Of a stretch of 64,000 nt of DNA, positions 49,434-57,165 are shown in pieces. The first letter of the stretch is position 1; each line of letters starts with the position of its first letter. The stretch is taken from assembly GCF_032401055.1 (NCBI RefSeq), contig NZ_CP135529.1, forward strand, positions 3,656,501 through 3,720,500, in the 5' to 3' direction. A program made the translations under genes and the position numbers. The notes under the pieces are model-generated. The model ran no database searches. It had not been told where the DNA came from and worked only from the letters and a program-made list of their open reading frames with translations. Origin of the DNA: Tardiphaga sp. 709 (GTDB lineage Bacteria; Pseudomonadota; Alphaproteobacteria; Rhizobiales; Xanthobacteraceae).

Positions 49434-50000
49434 TTATTTGGTCTGCCGGGCGACCGATGCCGGTGCGTTGTAATCCAGCAGCCGAATCGCCTCGTCGGCG
49501 GCGTCCACCATCTCCGACATCAACTTGCGCGTTCGCTCGAAATCCGCAGCCGACATGCTGCGAAACAGCATATCGTTCACCGGACGCTGAACGGGTGCCA
49601 ATTCATTGAGCAGCGCGCGCGCTTTCGGCGTGATGGTCAGAATGACGCGGCGGCGGTCTTCCTCATCGGTCTCTTTTTCAACAAGGCCGTTTGATACCAG
49701 CTTGTTGATCTCGATCGTAATGAACGCGCCGCTGAAGTGCAGGTGCTCGGCAACCTGATTGACGCCGATCTTCTCATCCGTGCCGCTCAAATGAGCAATG
49801 GCGATCAGCACGGTGTATTGCGTGCCGGACAGGCCGATCACTGCGCCGAGTTGCCCGCGCACAGCCTGAAGCCGCGCCGAAAACGCCAATGTGTCATGGA
49901 CAAATTGACGGAAAGCCCGATCCGATCCGTCGACCATCAATTGTGGCCGCGAAATCGTCGGTTCTACCTTCATTTTACGTGATTTGCTCTTAATCGCCAT
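49434..50000 (-). CDS. MarR-family transcriptional regulator
   Basis: The 188-residue protein has a winged helix with LSGTQYTVLIAIAHLSG, IGVNQVAEHLHFSGAFITIE and the wing VEKETDEEDRRRVILTITPK. MarR dimers usually bind inverted repeats and let go on binding phenolic ligands. ATG 50000 has GGGGA upstream; a start at 50015 is less likely. It is divergent from the flavin reductase gene, and the shared gap holds a promoter with an overlapping inverted repeat, so it very probably represses the monooxygenase module. It resembles HpaR in position, but the ligand is unknown. Confidence 0.92.
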   Translation of the reverse strand: MAIKSKSRKMKVEPTISRPQLMVDGSDRAFRQFVHDTLAFSARLQAVRGQLGAVIGLSGTQYTVLIAIAHLSGTDEKIGVNQVAEHLHFSGAFITIEINKLVSNGLVEKETDEEDRRRVILTITPKARALLNELAPVQRPVNDMLFRSMSAADFERTRKLMSEMVDAADEAIRLLDYNAPASVARQTK

Positions 50001-50090
50001 CAGGTCCCCGCACACCTATGAGTCGTATAGCGGCGGCGTTACGCACAAACAAGTTGGAACCAGTGCGTTTTGATAGCGGGCCAGCCATGC

Positions 50091-50138
50091 TTGACAGCGC
50101 GAGCTTTCGTTCGATAATATAGCTTTGTTATAAAGCTA
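50091..50138 (+). promoter_or_regulatory. Sigma-70 promoter with overlapping inverted-repeat operator
   Basis: TTGACA (50091-50096) and GATAAT (50113-50118) are separated by 16 nt, a near-consensus housekeeping promoter. The inverted repeat TAGCTTT-GTTAT-AAAGCTA (50120-50138) has perfect 7-bp arms and covers the expected start of transcription. This is the usual arrangement for repression by a MarR dimer, here the divergent regulator encoded at 49434-50000. Confidence 0.75.
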
Positions 50139-50175
50139 ATGCGCGTCGTTCAGGTTTCGCGATCAGGAGATGACC

Positions 50176-50706
50176 ATGGGCGCCACTGCGGACGTGGATC
50201 CCCGCGCCTTCCGACAGGCGCTCGGACAGTTTGCCACCGGCGTCGCCGTAATCACGGCCGAAGCGGCTGATGGCCAGGCGATCGGCTTGACCATGAGTTC
50301 GTTCAACTCGGTCTCGGTGGACCCACCGCTGATCCTGTTCTCGATCGACCGCAAGGCCTTCAGCCTCAAGGCGATGACCGAGGCCAAGGGCTATGCCGTG
50401 AATATCCTCGGCCGCGATCAGGAGCATCTGTCGAACAAGTTCGCCAGGGCGCTCGGCGACAAGTGGGCGGCGGTCGAACATACGCTGGGCCATGAGGCGG
50501 CGCCCCTGATCGCCGGCGCGCTCGCACACTTCGAATGTGCGCCATACGCGCAATATGACGGCGGGGACCATGTGATCTTCGTCGGCCGGGTGGTGAAGTT
50601 CAGCGCCTATCCGGCCAACGAGCCGTTGGTCTTCTTCCGTGGGGCCTATCGCAGCCTTGCAAGTACCGAGCGCAGCCCGGAATGGCCGCTGCCGATGCAC
50701 TACTGA
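50176..50706 (+). CDS. Flavin reductase component of a two-component monooxygenase
   Basis: The 176-residue protein of the HpaC / flavin reductase-like FMN-binding family has FRQALGQFATGVAVITA, GLTMSSFNSVSVDPPLILFS, INILGRDQ-like VNILGRDQEHLSNKFA and HVIFVGRVVKF. It supplies reduced flavin to the oxygenase encoded next. AGGAG at 50165-50169 lies 6 nt before ATG 50176; the in-frame ATG at 50170 directly abuts it and is unlikely. It is the first gene of the MarR-controlled module. Confidence 0.92.
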   Translation: MGATADVDPRAFRQALGQFATGVAVITAEAADGQAIGLTMSSFNSVSVDPPLILFSIDRKAFSLKAMTEAKGYAVNILGRDQEHLSNKFARALGDKWAAVEHTLGHEAAPLIAGALAHFECAPYAQYDGGDHVIFVGRVVKFSAYPANEPLVFFRGAYRSLASTERSPEWPLPMHY

Positions 50707-50757
50707 AATAACGCACCTGAAAATGCTACCCATGACTGAAAGTGATCGAGGCAACCC

Positions 50758-52258
50758 ATGATCAAGACCGGCGAACAGCACATCGCGAGCCTGCGCGACG
50801 GCCGTGAAATCTATCTCGATGGCGAGCTGGTGGATGACGTGACCACCCATCCGGCGTTCCGGGGGGCGGTGGCTTCGATCGGACGGATGTTCGATTTCCA
50901 GAGCGCGCCGGAAAATCGCGAGCTGATGACTTTCGAGACCGAAACCGGCACCCGCGCCAACCGGATCTGGGAATTGCCCGGCAGCTATGATGCGCTGGTC
51001 AATCGCCGCCGCGGGCTGGAAGCCTGGACCGAGCTGCATGCCGGCTTCATGGGCCGCGCGCCGGATCACGTCGCCTCCTGCATCGCTGGTATGTATATGG
51101 GCGTCGAAGTCTTCGAGGCCTACAACAAGGATCGCGCCAAGGCGCTGGCGGATTACTATCGCTACGCTCGCGACAACGACCTCTACCTCACTTATGTAAT
51201 CATCAACCCGCAGGCCGACCGCTCCAAGAGCGCGGCCGAGCAGGCCGATCCGTTCCTGTCAGCAGGCGTGGTGTCGCGCGATGCCGAGGGCCTGACGATC
51301 CGTGGTGCCAAGATGCTGGCCACCGGCGGCATCATGGCCAACGAGGTGTTCGTCACCTGTATCCAGCCGCTGCAGCCCGGCGACGAGAAATACGCGGTGT
51401 CTTTCGCGGTTCCGATGAACACCAAGGGTCTGAAGGTTCTGTCACGTAAGTCCTATGAAGCCGCATCGCCGTCGGTGTTCGACAATCCGCTGTCGAGTCG
51501 CTCTCGATGAAAACGATGCCGTGCTGTACTTCGACGACGTGAAGGTGCCTTGGGATCGCGTGTTCATCGTCGATGACATCGCGATGTGCCAGAAGCAGTT
51601 CCATGCGACCCCGGCGCATGTGTATCAGAACTATCAGGCCATGATCCGGCTCTCGGTGAAGCTGCGCTTCCTGATCGGGATCGCGCATCGGACCGCCGAG
51701 ACCAACGGCATCAGTGGCTTCCCGCAGGTCAAGGAAATGCTCGGCCAGCTCGCAGCCGAAGTGTCGATGGTCGAAGCCTTCGTCGTCGCGATGGAGACCA
51801 AGGGCACCCAGCGCGGCGCCTATTACGTGCCGGACCGGGCGATGCTGTATTCGGCACAGGTCCTCACCCAGCAGCTCTATTCCAAGGTCATCAACACCCT
51901 GCGCGAACTCGCTGGCGGCGGCATGATCATGCTGCCGTCCTCGGTGAAGGACTTCGCCAATCCTGAATTGGCGCGTCTGATCGGCAAGACCCAGCAGTCC
52001 CCTGCCGCCAGCGCGACCGAGAAGGTCAAGTTTTACAAGCTGGCCTGGGATGCGGTCGGCTCCGAATTCGCCTCGCGTCACTCGCAATACGAGATGTTTT
52101 TTGCGGGCGCGACCTTCGTCACCAAGGGCCATGCATTCCGGACTTATGATTGGATGAAATCGGCGGCGTTGCTCGACAAGATGCTGTCCAGCTATGACCT
52201 TGCCGATGAAGTCTCCACCTCAACGGCGCCGGCTGCCTCGCCGCGCGCTGTCGCTTGA
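50758..52258 (+). pseudogene. HpaB-like FADH2-dependent monooxygenase, frameshifted in this sequence
   Basis: This gene encodes a 4-hydroxyphenylacetate 3-hydroxylase family oxygenase, which hydroxylates phenolic rings using reduced flavin and O2. The first part (KTGEQHIASLRDGREIYLDG, GRAPDHVASCIAGMYMG, LTYVIINPQADRSKSAAEQA) is in one frame up to VFDNPLSSR at about 51500. The rest (DENDAVLYFDDVKVPWDRVF, QNYQAMIRLSVKLRFLIGIA, RELAGGGMIMLPSSVKDFAN) is in another. One extra base at 51501-51505 explains it, as removing it joins SSR to FDENDAV and gives 499 residues. As written the first frame stops at 51510. The conserved second half suggests the break is recent or a sequencing error. Confidence 0.88.
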
Positions 52259-52282
52259 TCTGTCCCCTCAGGAACACTGACC

Positions 52283-52663
52283 ATGGCCATCAATAAACTT
52301 CACGATGAATTCCGTACCGTCGATATGTCTTCGGGATGGGAGACGCCCGCGGGCTATCCGGCAGGCATCCAGCAGAAGATCCTGTCGGGGGCGCTCGACG
52401 AAGTGACCAGGCGTGGCAGCCGCACCCGCCTGCTGCGCTTCGAGCCGGGCGTCTACACTACCGAGCCGTTCGTGCACGAATATTGGGAAGAAGTGTTCCT
52501 GTTCACCGGCGACCTGATCGTCGGCAATGACAAGCAGGGCAATGGCGGCGAGTCCTTCAAGCCGAACACCTATGCCTGCCGTCCGCCCGGCGCCTATCAC
52601 GGCCCGTTCAAGTCGGTTGGCGGCTGCGTGTTGATGGAAATCCACTATTTCGACCCGGCCTGA
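52283..52663 (+). CDS. Cupin-domain protein
   Basis: The 126-residue single cupin has FEPGVYTTEPFVHEYWEEVF with the His and Glu ligands expected for a metal site, and a second motif in CRPPGAYHGPFKS. It resembles small ChrR/anti-sigma-like cupins and dioxygenase-like proteins that act on aromatic compounds. As the last gene of the module with the flavin reductase and HpaB-like oxygenase, it may process the hydroxylated product or bind it; this is inference. It overlaps the 3' end of the convergent NYN gene by 19 nt. Confidence 0.82.
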   Translation: MAINKLHDEFRTVDMSSGWETPAGYPAGIQQKILSGALDEVTRRGSRTRLLRFEPGVYTTEPFVHEYWEEVFLFTGDLIVGNDKQGNGGESFKPNTYACRPPGAYHGPFKSVGGCVLMEIHYFDPA

Positions 52664-53481
52664 GCCGTTTCGCGCCTTCTCCTGATGGCGGCGCGCTTTC
52701 TTCGTGGCGCGACCGCTGCTTCTTCGGAAGGTTTCTCCTCGGCCGGCGTGGCCGTCTTCGGTTTGATCCGAAGTCGCAAACGTCCGGTCGAGCCCTCTCC
52801 GACCTCGAATGTCTCCATTTTGCGCACCAGGTCGCTCAGCTTCTTGAAGCCGTAGGTGCGGACGTCAAAGTCGGACACGGTGTTCGGAAGTTGTTCTCCA
52901 ACCCGGTCCAGATTGACCCAGCCGTCTTCGTTGCTCAGTTGGGATACCACCTTTTCCAGAATGGGAACTGCGGCAGTGGGGCTTTGCAAAGCTGCCGGCT
53001 TGGATGGTTGCTCCGTGCTTGCCGTCGCGCGTTCGGGTCTCAGGTTCTCCGTATAGATGAAGCGCCGGCACGCCTGCCGAAAACTCTCGGGTGTTTTCCG
53101 CGTGCCGAAGCCGTAGACGTCAGCGCCTTGCTCGCGCAGCCGTGAGGCGAGACGTGTGAAGTCGCTGTCGGAGGACACCAGGCAAAAGCCGTCGAACCGC
53201 CCGCTATGCAGCAGGTCCATCGCGTCGATCACCAGCGCGATGTCGGATGAGTTCTTGCCCTTCGTGTAGGCGAACTGCTGATAAGGATCGATGGCGTGTT
53301 TTTGCAGGATGTCGGCCCAGGATCTGAGCTGCGGACTTGAGAAGTCGCCGTAGATCCGGCGAACGCTGGCTTCGCCAAATTTGGAGATTTCCTCGAACAA
53401 GCCTCCGGCGATCTGCGGGGACGTGTTGTCGGCATCGATCAGGACTGCGAAACGGGGCAAACGCTGCTGTGCGACGTTCAT
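52645..53481 (-). CDS. NYN-domain (PIN-like) protein with OST-HTH/LOTUS domain
   Basis: The N-terminal domain (PRFAVLIDADNTSPQIAGGL, KNSSDIALVIDAMDLLHSGR, LVSSDSDFTRLASRLREQG) has the four acidic positions of NYN/LabA-type nucleases of the PIN superfamily. The C-terminal region at about residues 175-245 (LEKVVSQLSNEDGWVNLDRV ... YGFKKLSDLVRKMETFEV) fits an OST-HTH/LOTUS RNA-binding domain. The tail is Arg/Lys-rich. It is probably an RNase acting on structured RNA; the target is unknown. ATG 53481 has GAGG upstream; a TTG two codons earlier is less likely. Confidence 0.88.
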   Translation of the reverse strand: MNVAQQRLPRFAVLIDADNTSPQIAGGLFEEISKFGEASVRRIYGDFSSPQLRSWADILQKHAIDPYQQFAYTKGKNSSDIALVIDAMDLLHSGRFDGFCLVSSDSDFTRLASRLREQGADVYGFGTRKTPESFRQACRRFIYTENLRPERATASTEQPSKPAALQSPTAAVPILEKVVSQLSNEDGWVNLDRVGEQLPNTVSDFDVRTYGFKKLSDLVRKMETFEVGEGSTGRLRLRIKPKTATPAEEKPSEEAAVAPRRKRAAIRRRRETAQAGSK

Positions 53482-53643
53482 CTGCAACCTCTGCCCGCTG
53501 GATGAATGGCCCGCTCAGTCTGTCAGCTTTTTGCTGCAAGCGAAACATACCTGAGGGAGCGTATCTCTCGTCAGCCCGGCCATTGCGCGGTAAAGTCACC
53601 CAAATCCCGCGAATCGCGGGCGCTGAAAGAGGCAATTGAGACC

Positions 53644-54258
53644 ATGACCATCCGCCTGCATCGTGGCGATCTGCCAGATCTGAGCCGCTACACCGATTCA
53701 GTTGCGATCGACACCGAGACCATGGGTCTCAATCCGCATCGCGACCGACTATGCGTGGTGCAGCTCTCGCCCGGCGATGGAAGTGCCGATGTCGTGCAGA
53801 TTCCGATGGGCCACACGGATGCGCCGAACCTGAAGAAGCTGCTCGGCGATCCCAAGGTGACCAAGATCTTTCACTTTGCGCGGTTCGATCTCGCCGCTCT
53901 CTACAACGCGCTCGGCGTCATGCCCGAGCCGGTCTATTGCACCAAGATCGCCTCCCGCCTGTGCCGCACCTATACCGACAGGCATGGTCTCAAGGATCTG
54001 GTCCGTGAAGTCCTGGGCGTCGATCTGTCGAAGCAGCAGCAGTCGAGCGATTGGGGCAGTCAGACCCTCAGCGAGGCCCAGCTATCCTATGCGGCGTCGG
54101 ACGTGCTGCATCTGCATGGGCTGCGCGAGCGGCTGAACGTCATGCTGGCGCGCGAAGCCCGCACCGAACTGGCGCAGGCTTGTTTCGACTTCCTTCCGAC
54201 CCGGGCCAAACTCGACCTTTCGGGTTGGGAAAACGAGGACATTTTCGCTCATTCGTGA
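53644..54258 (+). CDS. nrnC: NanoRNase C, DEDDy 3'-5' exoribonuclease
   Basis: This 204-residue RNase D-like exonuclease has the DEDDy residues Asp23 and Glu25 (AIDTETMGL), Asp82 (FHFARFDLA), Tyr149 and Asp153 (YAASDVLHL). The size and lack of HRDC domains match NrnC, which replaces Orn in alphaproteobacteria and clears 2-5-nt RNAs and pGpG. ATG 53644 begins the conserved MTIRLHRGDLPDLSRY; codons upstream to 53506 lie outside the family. It lies ahead of lptC, an arrangement common in this order. Older annotation would call it ribonuclease D. Confidence 0.9.
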   Translation: MTIRLHRGDLPDLSRYTDSVAIDTETMGLNPHRDRLCVVQLSPGDGSADVVQIPMGHTDAPNLKKLLGDPKVTKIFHFARFDLAALYNALGVMPEPVYCTKIASRLCRTYTDRHGLKDLVREVLGVDLSKQQQSSDWGSQTLSEAQLSYAASDVLHLHGLRERLNVMLAREARTELAQACFDFLPTRAKLDLSGWENEDIFAHS

Positions 54259-54434
54259 CCGGCCTGCGGCGAAGTGACTTTCTGAAACAGTCCAGGGTCC
54301 CTCCCGCCGCGTTTCGGTCATACTCCTCGTTCTGGTGGGGCGGGGCTGCAAACCGGTGCATTTCAGCGTAGACTGGCGCCGGTTTGGCAGGCCTTTCGGT
54401 GTGGCCCTTTTCGGCATGGCCCGTTGGAGCGACG

Positions 54435-55184
54435 GTGAGTTCAGTTCAGATTCCCAGCTATCAGGCGGGCATGGATGCGCGGTTCAGGGCCGCGGCACGC
54501 CATAGCCGTCTGGTGCGTCTGCTGCGGATTGCTGTCCCTGCTGTCGTGATCCTGTCGATGGCGGCAATTGTCGGTGTGTCGATCTTCAATCCGTTCCGGA
54601 TCCTCGCCAAATTGCCGCTCGACATGGGCAATCTGGTCGTTTCGGGGACCAAAATCACTATGGAGACGCCGCATCTGGCCGGTTTCTCGCCGGACGGGCG
54701 GCCATATGAGCTATGGGCCAAGGCCGCGACGCAGGATCTGACGGATCCCGACAATGTCGAACTGACAACCTTGCGCGCCAAGGTGATGATGGAAGACAAG
54801 TCGACGATGACGATGGATGCCCGTACCGGGAAGTTCAATTCGAAGGCGCAGATGCTTTATCTGTACCAGGACGTTTTCCTGCAAACGACGACCGGCTACG
54901 AAGCCCGGCTGACTCAGGCGAACATTGATATTGCCAATGGCACCGTCACGTCGGACGAGCCGGTCGACGTCAAACTTCTCAACGGCACTCTGCTCGGGCA
55001 ACGGATGCGCATCACGGAACATGGTGAGCTGGTTCGGTTCGAGGGCGGTGTTTCGATGAACCTGAAAATGGACCCGCCTTCGCCGGATGCTTCGGCTCAG
55101 CCTGAGACCGCGGCAGAGCCCGAAGTCGCGCCGGAGCCCGCGAAACCGCGGGCCGCCAACGGCAAGCGCGCCAACGCGAAATGA
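54435..55184 (+). CDS. lptC: LPS export ABC transporter periplasmic protein LptC
   Basis: LptC is a bitopic protein that passes lipopolysaccharide from LptBFG to LptA. From GTG 54435, with GGAG 5 nt upstream, it is 249 residues. A basic N-terminus and one transmembrane helix (LLRIAVPAVVILSMAAIVGV, about residues 28-50) come first. The beta-jellyroll follows with LVVSGTKITMETPHLAGFSP and YLYQDVFLQTTTGYEARL. The C-terminal tail is Pro/Ala-rich. A TTG-initiated extension to 54384 is possible. It overlaps lptA as ATGA. Confidence 0.9.
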   Translation: MSSVQIPSYQAGMDARFRAAARHSRLVRLLRIAVPAVVILSMAAIVGVSIFNPFRILAKLPLDMGNLVVSGTKITMETPHLAGFSPDGRPYELWAKAATQDLTDPDNVELTTLRAKVMMEDKSTMTMDARTGKFNSKAQMLYLYQDVFLQTTTGYEARLTQANIDIANGTVTSDEPVDVKLLNGTLLGQRMRITEHGELVRFEGGVSMNLKMDPPSPDASAQPETAAEPEVAPEPAKPRAANGKRANAK

Positions 55185-55861
55185 ATGTGATGATTTTTCC
55201 CGTCAGTAATGTCCGATTCCGCGGGGTGACCGCCGCTGCGATCGCCGTGCTCCTGCTGGCTTTGACAGCCGATGCACATGCGCAGAGCGCGGTGCAGGGT
55301 GTGCCGAATGCCATGCAGGGCTTCTCACAGAATCGCGATCAGCCCATTCAGATCGAGGCCGCATCGCTGGAAATGCGCGACAAGAAGAAGGAAGCGACCT
55401 TCGCAGGCGATGTGAAGGTCGTCCAGGGCGACACCACGATGAAGTCGAAGACTCTCGTGGTCTTCTATGACGGCGGTGGCTCCGCGAACGAGCCGGCGGC
55501 CAAGGCTGCGCCCAAGGCACCGATCAAGGCTGCGCAGCCGGGCCCGGGTGGCTCGTCGGCGATCAAGCGGCTTGAAGCGCGCGGCGGCGTCATCGTCACC
55601 CAAAAAGACCAGGTCGTCACCGGCGAGACGGCGGTGTTCGACACCCGGACCAATCTCGTCACCATGCAGGGCAATGTTGTGCTCACCCAGGGCAAGAATG
55701 TGCTGCGCGGCGATCGTCTGACCGTGGATATGACCACGGGTACTTCACGCGTTGAATCCAACAGTGGCAGGGTCCAAGGCATGTTCGAGTCGTCCGGCCA
55801 GAAGGGTGGCGGTGGCCCGACCTCGATCATACCCGGGCCTGGAGGCGGAAAACCCAAGTAA
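55181..55861 (+). CDS. lptA: LPS export periplasmic protein LptA
   Basis: LptA forms the periplasmic bridge for lipopolysaccharide between LptC and LptD. The 226-residue protein has a Sec signal peptide (about residues 1-35, ending in TADAHAQ). The OstA-like domain has IQIEAASLEMRDKKKEATFA, GDVKVVQGDTTMKSKTLVVF and VTGETAVFDTRTNLVTMQGN. A Gly/Pro/Lys-rich insert splits the domain at about residues 95-125 (GGGSANEPAAKAAPKAPIKA), and the C-terminus is Gly/Pro-rich. It is translated directly after lptC with a 4-nt overlap. Confidence 0.93.
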   Translation: MNVMIFPVSNVRFRGVTAAAIAVLLLALTADAHAQSAVQGVPNAMQGFSQNRDQPIQIEAASLEMRDKKKEATFAGDVKVVQGDTTMKSKTLVVFYDGGGSANEPAAKAAPKAPIKAAQPGPGGSSAIKRLEARGGVIVTQKDQVVTGETAVFDTRTNLVTMQGNVVLTQGKNVLRGDRLTVDMTTGTSRVESNSGRVQGMFESSGQKGGGGPTSIIPGPGGGKPK

Positions 55862-56058
55862 CTCGAAGGGTTTGCCGATATGGACGAGCCCGATCCGGTT
55901 GAATCTAGCTGCGTAACCCGTTATCGCCATTGTTTTAATCGACATGGAAGGCTTGGCGTTCGGCTGGGCAAGGGACATCTAGTCCGCCATGCTGTTCCCA
56001 GTGATCGAACATGCCGCGACCTGGCGCGGATGACGTTTAAAGGCTGATCGAAGCGCGA

Positions 56059-57075
56059 ATGGTTGATTTCCTCGGCATGTTCCGTCGGCGCGCTCCAAAA
56101 CGCGGTCCGCAGGGTTTTGCGCGGTCGCCGGTCGACATTACGGCGCTCGGCGACAGCATGGGCGACATGCTGGGCAATCCCAGCCGTGAGGCGCCGCCAC
56201 TGGCGCGCACCGCCCCGGCCGATACGCCCCAGGTTCCGCAGGCCCGGGCGGAGGCGCCGCGCGCCCCGCAGCCTGCGCCAGCCCGCCGTCCGGACAAGGT
56301 GCCGCCGCGGCCGAGAACCAACGGCGCTGCCGCGCCAAAAGCGACCCCGCGTGCAGGCTATCTGGCCGTCCATAACGTCAAAAAAAGCTTCGGTTCACGC
56401 CAGGTCACCCGCGGCGTCAGCATCTATGTTCGCCGCGGCGAGGCCGTCGGTCTGCTCGGACCGAACGGCGCCGGCAAGACCACGGTGTTCTACATGATCA
56501 CCGGCCTGATCAAGCCCGACAGCGGCGCCATTGAGCTTGACGGCCACGACGTCACCCAGCTGCCGATGTATCAGCGTGCGCGCCTCGGCATTGGCTATCT
56601 GCCGCAGGAAGCCTCGATTTTCCGCGGCCTCACGGTCGAGCAGAACATTCGTGCGGTGCTGGAAGTCGTCGAGCCCAGCCGCAAGAAGCGCGAGCGCGAG
56701 CTCGACGGGCTGCTCGAAGAGTTCAACATCCAGAGACTGCGCAAGTCGCCGTCGATCGCGCTGTCCGGCGGTGAGCGCCGCCGCGTTGAAATTGCGCGCG
56801 CGCTGGCGACGCGGCCGAATTACATGTTGCTCGACGAGCCCTTTGCCGGCATCGACCCGATTGCGGTGGGAGATATTCAGGACCTGGTGCGTCACCTAAC
56901 CAATCGCGGCATCGGCGTGCTCATCACGGACCACAACGTGCGCGAAACGCTGGGGCTGACAGACCGCGCCTACATCGTCTATGCTGGTGAAATCCTGACG
57001 GAAGGATCTCCTGAGGAGATCGTGGCTGACCCGGACGTGCGTCGCCTTTACCTTGGCGAGGAATTCCGCCTCTAG
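56059..57075 (+). CDS. lptB: LPS export ABC transporter ATP-binding protein LptB, with N-terminal extension
   Basis: LptB is the ATPase of the LptBFG exporter. The 240-residue core has Walker A GPNGAGKT (residues 134-141), the LptB mark [20 protein letters not shown], the signature [16 protein letters not shown] and Walker [12 protein letters not shown]. Before it are about 98 extra residues, basic then Pro/Ala-rich ([20 protein letters not shown]), with no similarity to the core. This extension occurs in Bradyrhizobium relatives; its role is unknown. The start has only a weak ribosome-binding site, and no internal start close to the core is obvious. It is 197 nt after lptA and followed by rpoN. 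Confidence 0.94.
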   Translation: MVDFLGMFRRRAPKRGPQGFARSPVDITALGDSMGDMLGNPSREAPPLARTAPADTPQVPQARAEAPRAPQPAPARRPDKVPPRPRTNGAAAPKATPRAGYLAVHNVKKSFGSRQVTRGVSIYVRRGEAVGLLGPNGAGKTTVFYMITGLIKPDSGAIELDGHDVTQLPMYQRARLGIGYLPQEASIFRGLTVEQNIRAVLEVVEPSRKKRERELDGLLEEFNIQRLRKSPSIALSGGERRRVEIARALATRPNYMLLDEPFAGIDPIAVGDIQDLVRHLTNRGIGVLITDHNVRETLGLTDRAYIVYAGEILTEGSPEEIVADPDVRRLYLGEEFRL

Positions 57076-57165
57076 ACCAAATTTACAATTCGTCAAGCCG
57101 TGTACATCAGGCCGGGAAAGAGATAAGCAAGAAACGGACCAACTTTTGGATCGGTTTTTGCCTCC

